Source of the DNA: Herbaspirillum huttiense
Lineage (GTDB): Bacteria > Pseudomonadota > Gammaproteobacteria > Burkholderiales > Burkholderiaceae_D
Direction: 5' to 3'
Assembly: GCF_004367745.1 (NCBI RefSeq)
Contig: NZ_CP037993.1
Location: forward strand, 2,294,001-2,358,000
Length of the DNA stretch: 64,000 bases
Each line of letters opens with the position of its first letter. Within the stretch, counting starts at the first letter, position 1. A model generated the notes under the pieces. The model saw only the letters and a list, made by a program, of their open reading frames with translations, was not told where the DNA came from and made no database searches. A program made the position numbers and the translations under genes. Positions 39,349 through 48,575 of the stretch are shown here, piece by piece.

Positions 39349-40296
39349 TCAGCCTCCGCTGGAATACCTGGTTGTTGCCAAGAATGCTAGCTGTTTGGCC
39401 TCTCTTCGTCCTTGCGTTACTGATGCCAGTATCAGGCCACAAATAACGCTCAGTATCGCGAGGGACATGAGCAGACCAGCTAAGATGGCAGTGGGAAGCC
39501 TGGGCACCAAACCAGTTTCGAAATACTGGACTAACACAGGGATCAGGAATCCAATCGAAAGAAAGGCTGTGATAGCGGCGAAAGTATTGAACAGCAGTGA
39601 TGGACGTTCCAGCTTGACAAGCTTGATGATCATCCAAAGGATTTTCAGGCCGTCTTTATAGGTGCTCAATTTGCTGTGTGATCCCTCAGGTCGGGCACCA
39701 TAATTAGTCTCAAAATCTTCACTGCGCATGCGTAGCTCAAGACTATGCACCGTAATTTCGGTTTCGATTTCGAATCCTGTGGAGACCACTGGGAAGGATT
39801 TAACAAATCGGTGAGAAAATACGCGATAACCCGTCAACATGTCTTTGGTAACGCGACCAAATAACCTCGAAACAATGGTGGTCAGCAGCCAGTTGCCGAA
39901 TTCATGTCCCTGTCGATAAGCGGCCAGCGCATTCGAGTGGCGCACGCCGTTGACGCAATCAAGATTTTTGTCGATAAGCTGCCGAATCATTTGCGGTGCG
40001 ACTTGAGCATCATAAGTATCGTCGCCATCTACTAAGACATAAATGTCTGCGTCGACATCGGAGAACATTCTGCGCACGACATTCCCTTTCCCCTGAAGTA
40101 ATTCGGGAAAGACGCTGGCTCCAGCGGCAAGAGCTTTCTCTCCCGTTCCGTCTTTGGAGTTATTGTCATAGACGTAAACTTGAGCACTTGGTAAGGCGCG
40201 TTTGAAGTCGGAGACGACCTTTCCGATCGTTGCTGCCTCGTTGTAGCATGGAACTAGTATCGCTACGGAAAAATCTGAAATTTCCTTTTTGATCAT
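39349..40296 (-). CDS. GtrB-like bactoprenol glucosyl/glycosyltransferase
   Basis: A 315-residue protein with a GT2 catalytic domain (VAILVPCYNEAATIGKVVSD, VYVYDNNSKDGTGEKALAAG, YVLVDGDDTYDAQVAPQMIR with the DGDDTYD metal motif, LTGYRVFSHRFVKSFP) followed by two C-terminal membrane spans (FLSIGFLIPVLVQYFE, LMSLAILSVICGLILASVTQ). This is the GtrB/DPM-like layout that makes undecaprenyl-phosphate-sugar. The start at 40296 has GGGGGCGG upstream; six downstream C residues on the plus strand mark it. It begins the leftward gtr operon. Confidence 0.9.
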   Translation of the reverse strand: MIKKEISDFSVAILVPCYNEAATIGKVVSDFKRALPSAQVYVYDNNSKDGTGEKALAAGASVFPELLQGKGNVVRRMFSDVDADIYVLVDGDDTYDAQVAPQMIRQLIDKNLDCVNGVRHSNALAAYRQGHEFGNWLLTTIVSRLFGRVTKDMLTGYRVFSHRFVKSFPVVSTGFEIETEITVHSLELRMRSEDFETNYGARPEGSHSKLSTYKDGLKILWMIIKLVKLERPSLLFNTFAAITAFLSIGFLIPVLVQYFETGLVPRLPTAILAGLLMSLAILSVICGLILASVTQGRREAKQLAFLATTRYSSGG

Positions 40297-41083
40297 GTAC
40301 CGCCCCCTTGATGTAAAAATTGCTAAATAAATAACCAATTCATTTGCAAGTTACAGCGGTGCAACTCCTGCTCTCTCATAGACGAGAGTTGTTATTTGTG
40401 AAATCTGACTTCTGGTATTTGTACGAGCTCAGGCGCTAGGTTTCCCCAACTAATCCTCGTGCCCACCTTCCTTGCACAAGCCCCCCATGGCTTTCCGGTT
40501 GTGAGCAGCAATTTTTATTGTTTATTTTATATTGTTCCGATTTTGCACTGCATCATTTGACATTGTCAATATTGCACGCATTGTGTGTGCGTAAAATGTG
40601 AGCTTAGAGGATGTGGGTACAACACCGCGTTTGTTGCGATGGAGATAGGCTCCTTTGAGTCGGCCCGCAAATGTTGAGCAGAGGGCCTTTCTTCTTGGCG
40701 GTAGCTGCGTGTGAATTGGGTGCGGCCAAGGTGCTGTGCGAGCGGAATTTCACTGCCAATCCCCTAACGCCTGCTCGTTACCGAATTCTCCTCGAAGCGC
40801 CGTGGAGGCCATCGAAGGGTCTCATAGGGGCTGGGCGCGCGCGGTGAGCAGTCTGTCCTCATGCTCCCCGTGAGGATTTAAAAGGATTGAAAAATCTATG
40901 CACGGCTATCCCCGATTGACTTGTCGCAATAGGGGGGTAAAACCGTTTCATTTCCAAGGCTGATTCGCTTGACCCCGCCAGGCGGCTGATAGATTATGCG
41001 CCAAGGGGATGTCCGCCCAGATGGGGCGGGCGACAGATAGCAAGCAGCGCCGCGACGTGCGCTGCGCCAGGGAAGGGAAGACA
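40297..41083. other. Divergent intergenic region between gtrB-like and cheR
   Basis: About 790 bases with no supported gene. The first ~320 bases are AT-rich, with a short dyad TTGACA-T-TGTCAA at 40557-40569. The rest becomes GC-rich toward cheR. The stretch just before cheR has a TAAAACCG and a GCTGATTC 13 bases apart (40938-40966), a poor match to a sigma-28 promoter. It must contain the promoters of both operons. An alternative in-frame start of cheR (41009) lies within it. Confidence 0.5.
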
Positions 41084-41956
41084 GTGAAGCCGACGGTACC
41101 AGGCAAGGGCGAATCATCCGGCAAGGAGTTCGATTTCAACAGCCGTGATTTCGAGCGAGTGCGTGGCCTGATCTACCAGCGGGCCGGCATCGCATTGGCC
41201 GACAGCAAGCAGGAAATGGTTTACAGTCGCCTCGCGCGACGCCTGCGCGCCACCGGCATCACTTCCTTCCAGCAATACCTGGACATGCTGGAGCGCACCC
41301 ACGACTCCGAAGAGTGGGAAGCCTTCACCAATGCGCTGACCACCAACCTCACCTCGTTCTTCCGCGAGGCGCACCATTTCCCCATCCTCGCCGACTTCCT
41401 CAAGACCCTGAAGGAACCCGCGACCATCTGGTGTTCGGCTGCCTCCACCGGAGAGGAACCCTATACCATCGCCATGACCGCCTGTGAAGCCTATGGCTCG
41501 ATGACGCCGCCCGTACAGATCGTGGCCACCGACATCGATACCAATGTGCTGGCCACCGGTGCCAATGGCGTCTATCCCATGGAGCGCATCGAGAAGATGT
41601 CGCCCGAGCGCGTCAAGAAGTTCTTCCTGCGCGGCAAGGGCAGCCATGAAGGCTACGTGCGCGTGCGTCCCGAATTGCGCAAGCTGATCACCTTCAAGCA
41701 ACTGAACCTGCTGGGCGATGGCTGGCCCCTCAGCGGCCAGTTCGACGTGATCTTCTGCCGCAACGTGATGATCTATTTCGACAAACCTACCCAGAGCAAG
41801 ATCCTGTCCCGATTCGTACCCTTGATGAAGCCTCACGCCTTGCTGTTCGCCGGCCACTCGGAGAACTTCCTGTATGTCTCCGACGCCCTCAAGCTCAAGG
41901 GCAAGACGGTCTATGAGCTCAACGCCAACCAGCGCGTCGTGAGGGCCAAGCCATGA
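41084..41956 (+). CDS. cheR: Chemotaxis protein methyltransferase CheR
   Basis: About 290 residues from the GTG at 41084 (GGGAAGGGAAG upstream); an in-frame ATG at 41009 would add 25 basic residues unlike the family, so the start is uncertain. The N-terminal helical domain ([36 protein letters not shown]) precedes the SAM domain with [42 protein letters not shown] and [16 protein letters not shown]. CheR methylates receptor glutamates with S-adenosylmethionine during adaptation. It heads cheR-cheD-cheB-cheY-cheZ and overlaps cheD by 4 bases. Confidence 0.95.
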   Translation: MKPTVPGKGESSGKEFDFNSRDFERVRGLIYQRAGIALADSKQEMVYSRLARRLRATGITSFQQYLDMLERTHDSEEWEAFTNALTTNLTSFFREAHHFPILADFLKTLKEPATIWCSAASTGEEPYTIAMTACEAYGSMTPPVQIVATDIDTNVLATGANGVYPMERIEKMSPERVKKFFLRGKGSHEGYVRVRPELRKLITFKQLNLLGDGWPLSGQFDVIFCRNVMIYFDKPTQSKILSRFVPLMKPHALLFAGHSENFLYVSDALKLKGKTVYELNANQRVVRAKP

Positions 41957-42558
41957 GCCACGCCTCGGAGCAGATTGCCACCAATCTCTACTACGACCGC
42001 ACTTTCGATTGCGACGCGGCCAAGATCCTGCCGGGCGAGTACTACTTCACCAGCAAGGACATGATGATCGTCACCGTGCTGGGCTCCTGCGTCTCGGCCT
42101 GCATCCGTGACCGCGTCTCCGGCATCGGCGGCATGAATCACTTCATGCTGCCCGATGGCGGCGGCGACGATGGCAGCCCGGTGTCGGCCTCGGCGCGCTA
42201 TGGCACCTATGCCATGGAAGTGCTGATCAACGAAGTGCTCAAGTCCGGCGCGCGGCGCGAGAACCTGGAGGCCAAGGTGTTCGGCGGTGGCAACGTGCTG
42301 CGCGGCTTTTCGGCCATCAACGTGGGCGAGCGCAATGCCGAATTCGTGCGGCGCTATCTGAAGGCCGAAGGCATCCGCGTGGTCGCCGAAGACCTCAATG
42401 ACATTTATCCGCGCAAGGTGTACTTCTTCCCGCGTACCGGCAAGGTGCTGGTCAAGAAGCTGAAGCAGATGCACAACGACACCCTGGTGAACCGCGAAAA
42501 AGCCTACGCCAGCAAGCTGGTCACCAAGCCGGTCGGCGGCGAGGTGGATCTGTTCTGA
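41953..42558 (+). CDS. cheD: Chemoreceptor glutamine deamidase CheD
   Basis: A 201-residue protein with the catalytic Cys in [20 protein letters not shown] and the His in [13 protein letters not shown]. Other family marks are [13 protein letters not shown] and [20 protein letters not shown]. CheD deamidates receptor glutamines to glutamates, creating methylation sites. It is translationally coupled to cheR (ATGA). Confidence 0.95.
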   Translation: MSHASEQIATNLYYDRTFDCDAAKILPGEYYFTSKDMMIVTVLGSCVSACIRDRVSGIGGMNHFMLPDGGGDDGSPVSASARYGTYAMEVLINEVLKSGARRENLEAKVFGGGNVLRGFSAINVGERNAEFVRRYLKAEGIRVVAEDLNDIYPRKVYFFPRTGKVLVKKLKQMHNDTLVNREKAYASKLVTKPVGGEVDLF

Positions 42559-42627
42559 TGGGGCAGGGTGGACGACACCCGACCCATCTCAGGGCAACCT
42601 GCAACATTGAGTTTGAGTGATTGAGTG

Positions 42628-43704
42628 ATGAAAATTAAAGTTCTTATCGTCGACGATTCGGCACTGATCCGCAGCGTGATGCGCGAGATCATCGGCAGCC
42701 AGCCGGACATGGAAGTGGTGGGTGTGGCGCCGGACCCGATCATTGCCCGCGAGCTGATCAAGCAGACCAATCCGGACGTGCTGACCCTGGACGTGGAAAT
42801 GCCGCGCATGGATGGCCTGGATTTCCTGGAAAAGCTGATGCGCCTGCGCCCCATGCCGGTGGTGATGGTGTCCTCGCTGACCGAACGCGGCTCCGAAATC
42901 ACCCTGCGTGCACTGGAGCTGGGTGCGATCGATTTCGTGACCAAGCCCAAGATCTCGATCCAGAGCGGCATGCAGGAATATGCCGACATGATCGCCGACA
43001 AGATCCGCGCCGCCGCCAAGGCGCGCGTGCGCGCCCGTCCGTCGCGCGCCGCCGAGCAGTCGGCTACGCCCGGCGAGGTCTTGCCGCAGATCCGCAATCC
43101 GCTCACCAGTAGCGAAAAACTGATCATCATCGGTGCCTCCACTGGCGGCACCGAAGCCATCAAGGAATTCCTGATCCGCATGCCCTCCGACTGCCCGGGC
43201 ATCCTGATCACCCAGCACATGCCGGAAGGCTTTACGCGCTCCTTCGCCCAGCGCCTCAACAACCTGTGCAAGATCTCGGTGGTGGAGTCGGCCGGCAACG
43301 AACGCGTGCTGCCTGGCCATGCCTACATCGCGCCGGGCCACTCGCACCTGAAACTGGTGCGCAGCGGTGCCAACTACATGACCCAGCTCGACCAGGGCCC
43401 GCCGGTGAACCGGCATCGTCCTTCGGTGGATGTCCTGTTCCAGTCGGCCGCTACCTGTGCCGGCAAGAACGCGGTCGGCGTGATCCTGACCGGCATGGGC
43501 AAGGATGGTGCCCAGGGCATGCTGGAGATGCGCAATGCCGGGGCCTACAACTTTGCCCAGGATGAAGCATCCTGCGTGGTCTTCGGCATGCCGCGCGAAG
43601 CGATTGCCATCGGGGCCGCGCACGAAGTGCTGTCGCTGCAATCCATGCCGGGGCGAGTGCTGGCGTGGCTGGCAGAACACGGAAGCCGCGCATTGCGGGT
43701 ATGA
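42628..43704 (+). CDS. cheB: Protein-glutamate methylesterase CheB
   Basis: A 358-residue two-domain protein. Receiver: [20 protein letters not shown] and the phospho-Asp in [16 protein letters not shown]. Linker about residues 125-165, then methylesterase: [12 protein letters not shown] (Ser), [20 protein letters not shown] (His) and [15 protein letters not shown] (Asp). It removes receptor methyl groups when phosphorylated by CheA. ATG 42628 is preferred to the GTG directly before it. There is no cheA in the window. Confidence 0.96.
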   Translation: MKIKVLIVDDSALIRSVMREIIGSQPDMEVVGVAPDPIIARELIKQTNPDVLTLDVEMPRMDGLDFLEKLMRLRPMPVVMVSSLTERGSEITLRALELGAIDFVTKPKISIQSGMQEYADMIADKIRAAAKARVRARPSRAAEQSATPGEVLPQIRNPLTSSEKLIIIGASTGGTEAIKEFLIRMPSDCPGILITQHMPEGFTRSFAQRLNNLCKISVVESAGNERVLPGHAYIAPGHSHLKLVRSGANYMTQLDQGPPVNRHRPSVDVLFQSAATCAGKNAVGVILTGMGKDGAQGMLEMRNAGAYNFAQDEASCVVFGMPREAIAIGAAHEVLSLQSMPGRVLAWLAEHGSRALRV

Positions 43705-43820
43705 AGCATTTTTCAGCGCTTATTGTTCTGCCAATTTTGTTTTGCTGCACTACAATGCGTTGCAGATAAGAGGCAGCATGGGCTCTCCCGCCCGTGCTGA
43801 GGTAAAAAAGAGAGGTCGGT

Positions 43821-43848
43821 TCAAGTTCGTTGCGCAACTTGCCGATCA
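43821..43848 (+). promoter_or_regulatory. Candidate sigma-28 promoter upstream of cheY
   Basis: TCAAGTTC-N12-GCCGATCA matches the FliA form TAAAGTTT-N11-GCCGATAA at 6 of 8 positions in the -35 and 7 of 8 in the -10, with one base of extra spacing. It lies about 35 bases upstream of the cheY start. Confidence 0.5.
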
Positions 43849-43881
43849 TCAAGAATTCAATTGTTCAGATGGAGTCTTAGC

Positions 43882-44277
43882 ATGTCGGGTCCCAATACCA
43901 AGTTCTTAGTCGTCGATGACTTTTCGACCATGCGCCGCATCGTGCGCAACCTGCTCAAGGAATTGGGCTACACCAACGTGGACGAGGCCGAAGACGGCGT
44001 GCAGGCGCTGCAGAAACTGCGCAGCGACCAGTTCGACTTCGTCGTCTCCGACTGGAACATGCCCAACATGGATGGCCTGACCATGCTGCAGGAAATCCGC
44101 AAGGATCCGGCCCTGTCCAAGCTGCCCGTGCTGATGGTGACGGCCGAAGCCAAGAAGGAAAATATCGTCGCCGCCGCCCAGGCCGGTGCCAATGGCTACG
44201 TGGTCAAGCCTTTCACCGCGGCGACGCTGGATGAAAAGCTGGGCAAGATCTTCGAAAAAATGGCCGCAGGTGGCTGA
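43882..44277 (+). CDS. cheY: Chemotaxis response regulator CheY
   Basis: A 131-residue single-domain receiver: [20 protein letters not shown] with the acidic pair, [16 protein letters not shown] with the phospho-Asp, [20 protein letters not shown], and [18 protein letters not shown] with the conserved Lys. When phosphorylated by CheA it binds the flagellar switch. The start at 43882 has GGAG with 7-base spacing. It overlaps cheZ by 8 bases, so CheY and its phosphatase are made together. Confidence 0.96.
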   Translation: MSGPNTKFLVVDDFSTMRRIVRNLLKELGYTNVDEAEDGVQALQKLRSDQFDFVVSDWNMPNMDGLTMLQEIRKDPALSKLPVLMVTAEAKKENIVAAAQAGANGYVVKPFTAATLDEKLGKIFEKMAAGG

Positions 44278-44929
44278 GGTGGACAACGCCGCTCATCCTG
44301 CTCGCACGCCCTCCGCCGAGGGCACCGGGGTCAACGACGAGGTGCTGGTCCGTATCGGCCACATGACGCGCAACCTGCACGACAGCTTGCGCGGCCTGGG
44401 CTTCGACCGGCTGCTGGAAAAAGCCGCCAGCGACATGCCGGACGCGCGTGACCGCCTGGAATACGTGGCCCGCATGACCGAACAGGCCGCCCAGCGCGTG
44501 CTCAACGCTACCGAACTGGCGAGCCCGCTGCAGGAGCGCATCAATGAAGGTGCCAGCGAGCTCAAGGCGCAATGGGATGCGGCTGCTACCGGCAGTTTTG
44601 CCGAAGCCGATGTCCGCGCGCTGGCGGCGAAGACCTCCGCCTTCCTGGCCCAAACCAGCGAAGACAGCAGCGTCACCAAGCAGCAACTGCTGGACATCAT
44701 GATGGCGCAGGACTTCCAGGATCTGACCGGCCAGGTCATCAAGCGCGTCACCAAGCTGGCGCACGACCTGGAATCGCAACTGGTGCAGCTGCTGGTGGAC
44801 TACGCGCCCACCGAGACCAAGCGCGAGGATACGGGACTGCTCAACGGTCCCCAGATCGATCCTGCCGGCAAGGATGTCATCGCCAACCAGGGGCAGGTGG
44901 ACGACCTGCTGGAGAGTCTGGGCTTCTGA
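44270..44929 (+). CDS. cheZ: CheY-P phosphatase CheZ
   Basis: About 219 residues from a GTG at 44270 that overlaps the end of cheY; a second GTG at 44279 is also possible. The long helical hairpin of CheZ is visible, with the catalytic region [20 protein letters not shown] (conserved Asp and Gln) and the C-terminal CheY-binding peptide [11 protein letters not shown]. It speeds dephosphorylation of CheY-P. A strong terminator follows. Confidence 0.94.
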   Translation: MAEVDNAAHPARTPSAEGTGVNDEVLVRIGHMTRNLHDSLRGLGFDRLLEKAASDMPDARDRLEYVARMTEQAAQRVLNATELASPLQERINEGASELKAQWDAAATGSFAEADVRALAAKTSAFLAQTSEDSSVTKQQLLDIMMAQDFQDLTGQVIKRVTKLAHDLESQLVQLLVDYAPTETKREDTGLLNGPQIDPAGKDVIANQGQVDDLLESLGF

Positions 44930-44962
44930 AGCCGGTTTCTCCGCATCTCCCGACCCGGATAG

Positions 44963-45003
44963 ACGCTTCGGCACTTGTCAATCAGGCAAGTCCGGAGCGT
45001 TTT
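44963..45003 (+). terminator. Terminator after cheZ
   Basis: ACGCTTCGGCACTTG pairs with CAAGTCCGGAGCGT (one bulge, one wobble) around a short loop and ends in TTTT. It closes the cheR-cheZ operon. From here to flhB (45288) there are about 285 further bases with no gene and no promoter that I can call with confidence. Confidence 0.8.
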
Positions 45004-45288
45004 GTCTTGATGTGGCCGCTACGCCACGCCGTGCGGGCTTTTCAGGCCGGGCAGGTGGCCGCAAGTGCCCGTCCAGCTTGACTTTCTTCACATTTTGACG
45101 GCCCGATACGCAGCGTTTTGTCCAAGGCAGACCCTTGCGGTTTTGCCTAGTCCGAAATGGGGGACCTTTTCGCCCCTATTCCCCTGATGATCCGGGCGGC
45201 CGCTCGCCAATAATCCTAGCCTATTGTTCTACAAATCCGTCCAGCGCCGGCGCTGGCGGAAAAGCGGTTTAGCAGGGGGATACGGCGG

Positions 45289-46464
45289 ATGGCCGAAGAC
45301 AGCGACATGGAGCGGACCGAACCCGCCACGGGCAAACGCATTGAGCGTGCCCGTGAGCAGGGGGATGTGCCGCGTTCGCGCGAATTGGCCACGACCTTGA
45401 TGCTGCTGGTCGGCGGCAGCTGTGTCTGGCTTTTCAGCGGCCCCGTAGTGACCGCCCTGGATCGCATCATGGTGGCGACCCTGACCTTCGAACGGGCGGC
45501 CGCCTTCGACCCGGCGCTGCTGTTCGACATGCTCAGTGCCCATATGCTGGATGTGGCCGTTTCCATGATCCCGCTGGCCTTCCTGATGACCCTGGCCGCC
45601 ATGGCCGCGCCGCTGATGCTGGGCGGCTGGCTGTTCAACGTCGATTCGCTGGCGCCCAAATTCAGCAAGCTCAATCCCATCAGCGGCTTTGCCAACATGT
45701 TCTCGATCAATTCCCTGGTCGAACTGGGCAAGGCGGTGCTCAAGACGCTGCTGGTCGGTACCGTGGCCTGGATCGCCATCCGCAGCCAGCTCGATGCCGT
45801 CATGGGCCTGGGCGTGGAATCGCTCAAGACCGCCGGTTCACATGCCGCGCAGCTGCTGTGGATCAGCTTCATCACCATGGTCTCGGCGCTGATCCTGATC
45901 GCGGCGCTGGACGTGCCTTACCAGATCTGGAATTACGGCCGCAAGCTGCGCATGACGCGCGAAGAGGTCAAGCAGGAACACAAGGAATCCGAAGGCGATC
46001 CGCACATCAAGGGCAAGATTCGCGCGATGCAGCGCGCCATGGCCCGCCGCCGCATGATGGCCGAAGTGCCGACCGCCGATGTGGTGGTGACCAACCCGAC
46101 CCACTTCGCGGTCGCCCTGAAGTACACCGAAGGCAAGATGGGCGCGCCCAAGGTGGTGGCCAAGGGCGCCGACGACGTCGCCGCCAAGATTCGCGAACTG
46201 GCACGCGAGCACAAGGTGCCGTTGCTGGAAGCGCCGCCGCTGGCACGTGCGCTGCACGCCCATACCGAGATCGGCGACGAGATTCCCGAAGCGCTCTACA
46301 CCGCCGTGGCCGAAGTGCTGGCCTACGTGTTCCAGTTGCGTACCTTCGGTCAGTTCGGCGGCAACCGTCCGGTGGAACCGACCGAACTGAACGTGCCCAA
46401 GGACCTTGATCCGGCCACTGCGCCCAAGAAGCCTCGCGGCCCCAAGAATAGAAACAGGCAGTAA
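45289..46464 (+). CDS. flhB: Flagellar export switch protein FlhB
   Basis: A 391-residue protein. It starts MAEDSDMERTEPATGKRIER, has four spans in the N-terminal half, and the cytoplasmic autocleavage motif ADVVVTNPTHFAVALKY (NPTH, about residue 270). The C-terminal tail is Pro/Lys-rich. FlhB autocleaves at Asn-Pro and switches secretion from rod/hook to filament substrates. It lies 2 bases upstream of flhA. Confidence 0.96.
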   Translation: MAEDSDMERTEPATGKRIERAREQGDVPRSRELATTLMLLVGGSCVWLFSGPVVTALDRIMVATLTFERAAAFDPALLFDMLSAHMLDVAVSMIPLAFLMTLAAMAAPLMLGGWLFNVDSLAPKFSKLNPISGFANMFSINSLVELGKAVLKTLLVGTVAWIAIRSQLDAVMGLGVESLKTAGSHAAQLLWISFITMVSALILIAALDVPYQIWNYGRKLRMTREEVKQEHKESEGDPHIKGKIRAMQRAMARRRMMAEVPTADVVVTNPTHFAVALKYTEGKMGAPKVVAKGADDVAAKIRELAREHKVPLLEAPPLARALHAHTEIGDEIPEALYTAVAEVLAYVFQLRTFGQFGGNRPVEPTELNVPKDLDPATAPKKPRGPKNRNRQ

Positions 46465-46466
46465 CG

Positions 46467-48575
46467 ATGGCAACCAAACTCAATACCATGAAAATCCCGG
46501 CCTGGGTCCCGCTCAAGAGCGGCCGGGCGCTGGCGGCCCCGATCCTGATCGTCATGATGCTGGCAATGATGGTGCTGCCGCTGCCGGCTTTCATGCTGGA
46601 TCTGCTGTTCAGCTTCAACATCTCGCTGTCGGTGATCGTGCTGATGACTGCGCTGTACACCGTCAAGCCGCTGGACTTCATCGCCTTCCCGGCGGTTCTG
46701 CTGGTGTCGACCATGCTGCGCCTGTCACTGAACGTGGCCTCCACCCGGGTGGTGCTGACCGAAGGCCACACCGGTCCGGATGCGGCCGGCAAGGTGATCG
46801 AAGCCTTCGGCCACTTCCTGATCGGCGGCAACTACACCGTCGGTATCGTGGTGTTCGTGATCCTGACCATCATCAACTTCATGGTGGTGACCAAGGGTGC
46901 CGGCCGTATTGCCGAAGTGGGCGCGCGCTTCACCCTGGACGCCATGCCCGGCAAGCAGATGGCGATCGACGCCGACCTCAACGCCGGCATGATCGGTGAA
47001 CCCGAAGCCCGCGCCCGCCGCAAGGAAGTGGCGCAGGAATCCGAGTTCTACGGGGCCATGGACGGTGCCTCCAAGTACGTGCGCGGCGACGCCGTGGCCG
47101 GCATCATCGTGACGGTGGTCAACATCGTCGGCGGCCTGGTGGTGGGCATGGTGCAGCACGACCTGGCCTTCGATGCCGCGCTGAAGAACTACACGCTGCT
47201 GGCCATCGGTGACGGCCTGGTGGCGCAGATCCCTTCGCTGATCATCTCGACCGCCGCCGGTGTAGTGGTCTCGCGCGTGGCCAACGACCAGGACGTCGGC
47301 GGGCAGCTGATCAATCAGCTCTTCGCCAAGCCGGAAGTGCTCTACATTACCGCCGTCATCATCGGCGGCATGGGCCTGATCCCGGGCATGCCGCACATCG
47401 CCTTCCTGCTGCTGGCTGCGGCCATGGCCGGCGGTGCCTACGCCATCAGCAAGCGGGTGCAAACGGCCAAGGCCGAAGCCGCCGCGGCCACTCCGCAGGC
47501 CGCTGCCGCCGCAGCTGCGCCCTCGGAAGCGGAAGAGGCGACCTGGAACGACGTCATGCCGGTCGATACCCTGGGCCTGGAAGTCGGCTATCGCCTCATC
47601 CCGCTGGTGGACAAGGGGCAGGGTGGCGAACTGCTCAAGCGTATCAAGGGCATCCGCAAGAAATTCGCCCAGGAAGTCGGTTTCCTGTCGCCGCCGATTC
47701 ACATCCGCGACAACCTGGAACTGAAGCCGTCGGCCTACCGCATCACCCTGAAGGGTGTGGAAGTGGGCAACGGCGAGGCGCATGCCGGCCAGTACCTGGC
47801 CATCAATCCGGGCATGGTGACTGGTCCGCTGCCAGGGATGATGACCTCCGATCCCGCTTTCGGCCTGCCGGCCGTGTGGATCGACAGCAGCCTGCGCGAA
47901 CAGGCTTCCACCATGGGTTACACCGTGGTCGATGCCGGTACCGTGGTGGCGACGCACCTGAATCACCTCATCACCACGCATGCGGCCGAACTGCTGGGCC
48001 GCCAGGAAGTGCAGAGCCTGCTGGATCACCTGGCCAAGGAAGCCCCCAAGCTGGTGGAAGACCTGGTGCCCAAGATGCTGCCGCTGGGCACGCTGCAGAA
48101 GGTCTTGCAGAACCTCTTGCTGGAAGGCGTGCATATCCGCGATATGCGCACTATCATCGAAACATTGGCCGAACACGCCGCCCGCATTCAGGATCCGACC
48201 GACCTGACGGCGATTGTACGGATTGCGCTGGGACGCGCCATCGTGCAACAGATTTTCCCGGGCGAGAGCGAGCTGGCCGTCATGGCCCTCGATTCCAAGC
48301 TCGAACGCCTGCTCATGCAGGCACTGCAGGCCAGTGGCGACACTGGCGGCATCGAGCCGGGCCTGGCCGATTCGCTGGTGCAGCAGACCGAAATGGCGGC
48401 GCAGCGCCAGGAGCAGATGGGCCTGTCGCCCGTGTTGCTGGTCGGCGCACCGCTGCGGACCTTGCTGGCGCGCTTCCTGCGCCGCGCCATGCCGCAGTTG
48501 CGCGTGCTGTCGCACGCTGAAGTACCCGAGTCGAAAACGATTAAAGTTACCAGCCTAGTTGGAGGGCAAGCATGA
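46467..48575 (+). CDS. flhA: Flagellar export gate protein FlhA
   Basis: A 702-residue protein with eight membrane spans in the first ~330 residues (ILIVMMLAMMVLPLPAFMLD, GDGLVAQIPSLIISTAAGVV) and the FHIPEP-family cytoplasmic loop, then an Ala-rich linker and a C-terminal cytoplasmic domain (VGYRLIPLVDKGQGGELLKR, LGRQEVQSLLDHL). It forms the nonameric ring that docks chaperone-substrate complexes. It overlaps flhF by 4 bases. Confidence 0.97.
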   Translation: MATKLNTMKIPAWVPLKSGRALAAPILIVMMLAMMVLPLPAFMLDLLFSFNISLSVIVLMTALYTVKPLDFIAFPAVLLVSTMLRLSLNVASTRVVLTEGHTGPDAAGKVIEAFGHFLIGGNYTVGIVVFVILTIINFMVVTKGAGRIAEVGARFTLDAMPGKQMAIDADLNAGMIGEPEARARRKEVAQESEFYGAMDGASKYVRGDAVAGIIVTVVNIVGGLVVGMVQHDLAFDAALKNYTLLAIGDGLVAQIPSLIISTAAGVVVSRVANDQDVGGQLINQLFAKPEVLYITAVIIGGMGLIPGMPHIAFLLLAAAMAGGAYAISKRVQTAKAEAAAATPQAAAAAAAPSEAEEATWNDVMPVDTLGLEVGYRLIPLVDKGQGGELLKRIKGIRKKFAQEVGFLSPPIHIRDNLELKPSAYRITLKGVEVGNGEAHAGQYLAINPGMVTGPLPGMMTSDPAFGLPAVWIDSSLREQASTMGYTVVDAGTVVATHLNHLITTHAAELLGRQEVQSLLDHLAKEAPKLVEDLVPKMLPLGTLQKVLQNLLLEGVHIRDMRTIIETLAEHAARIQDPTDLTAIVRIALGRAIVQQIFPGESELAVMALDSKLERLLMQALQASGDTGGIEPGLADSLVQQTEMAAQRQEQMGLSPVLLVGAPLRTLLARFLRRAMPQLRVLSHAEVPESKTIKVTSLVGGQA

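Noticed and set aside
46725..48515. 596-codon minus-strand open frame opposite flhA
   Set aside because: Shadow of flhA; composition (His, Gln, Arg, Gly) is that of antisense to a GC-rich gene.
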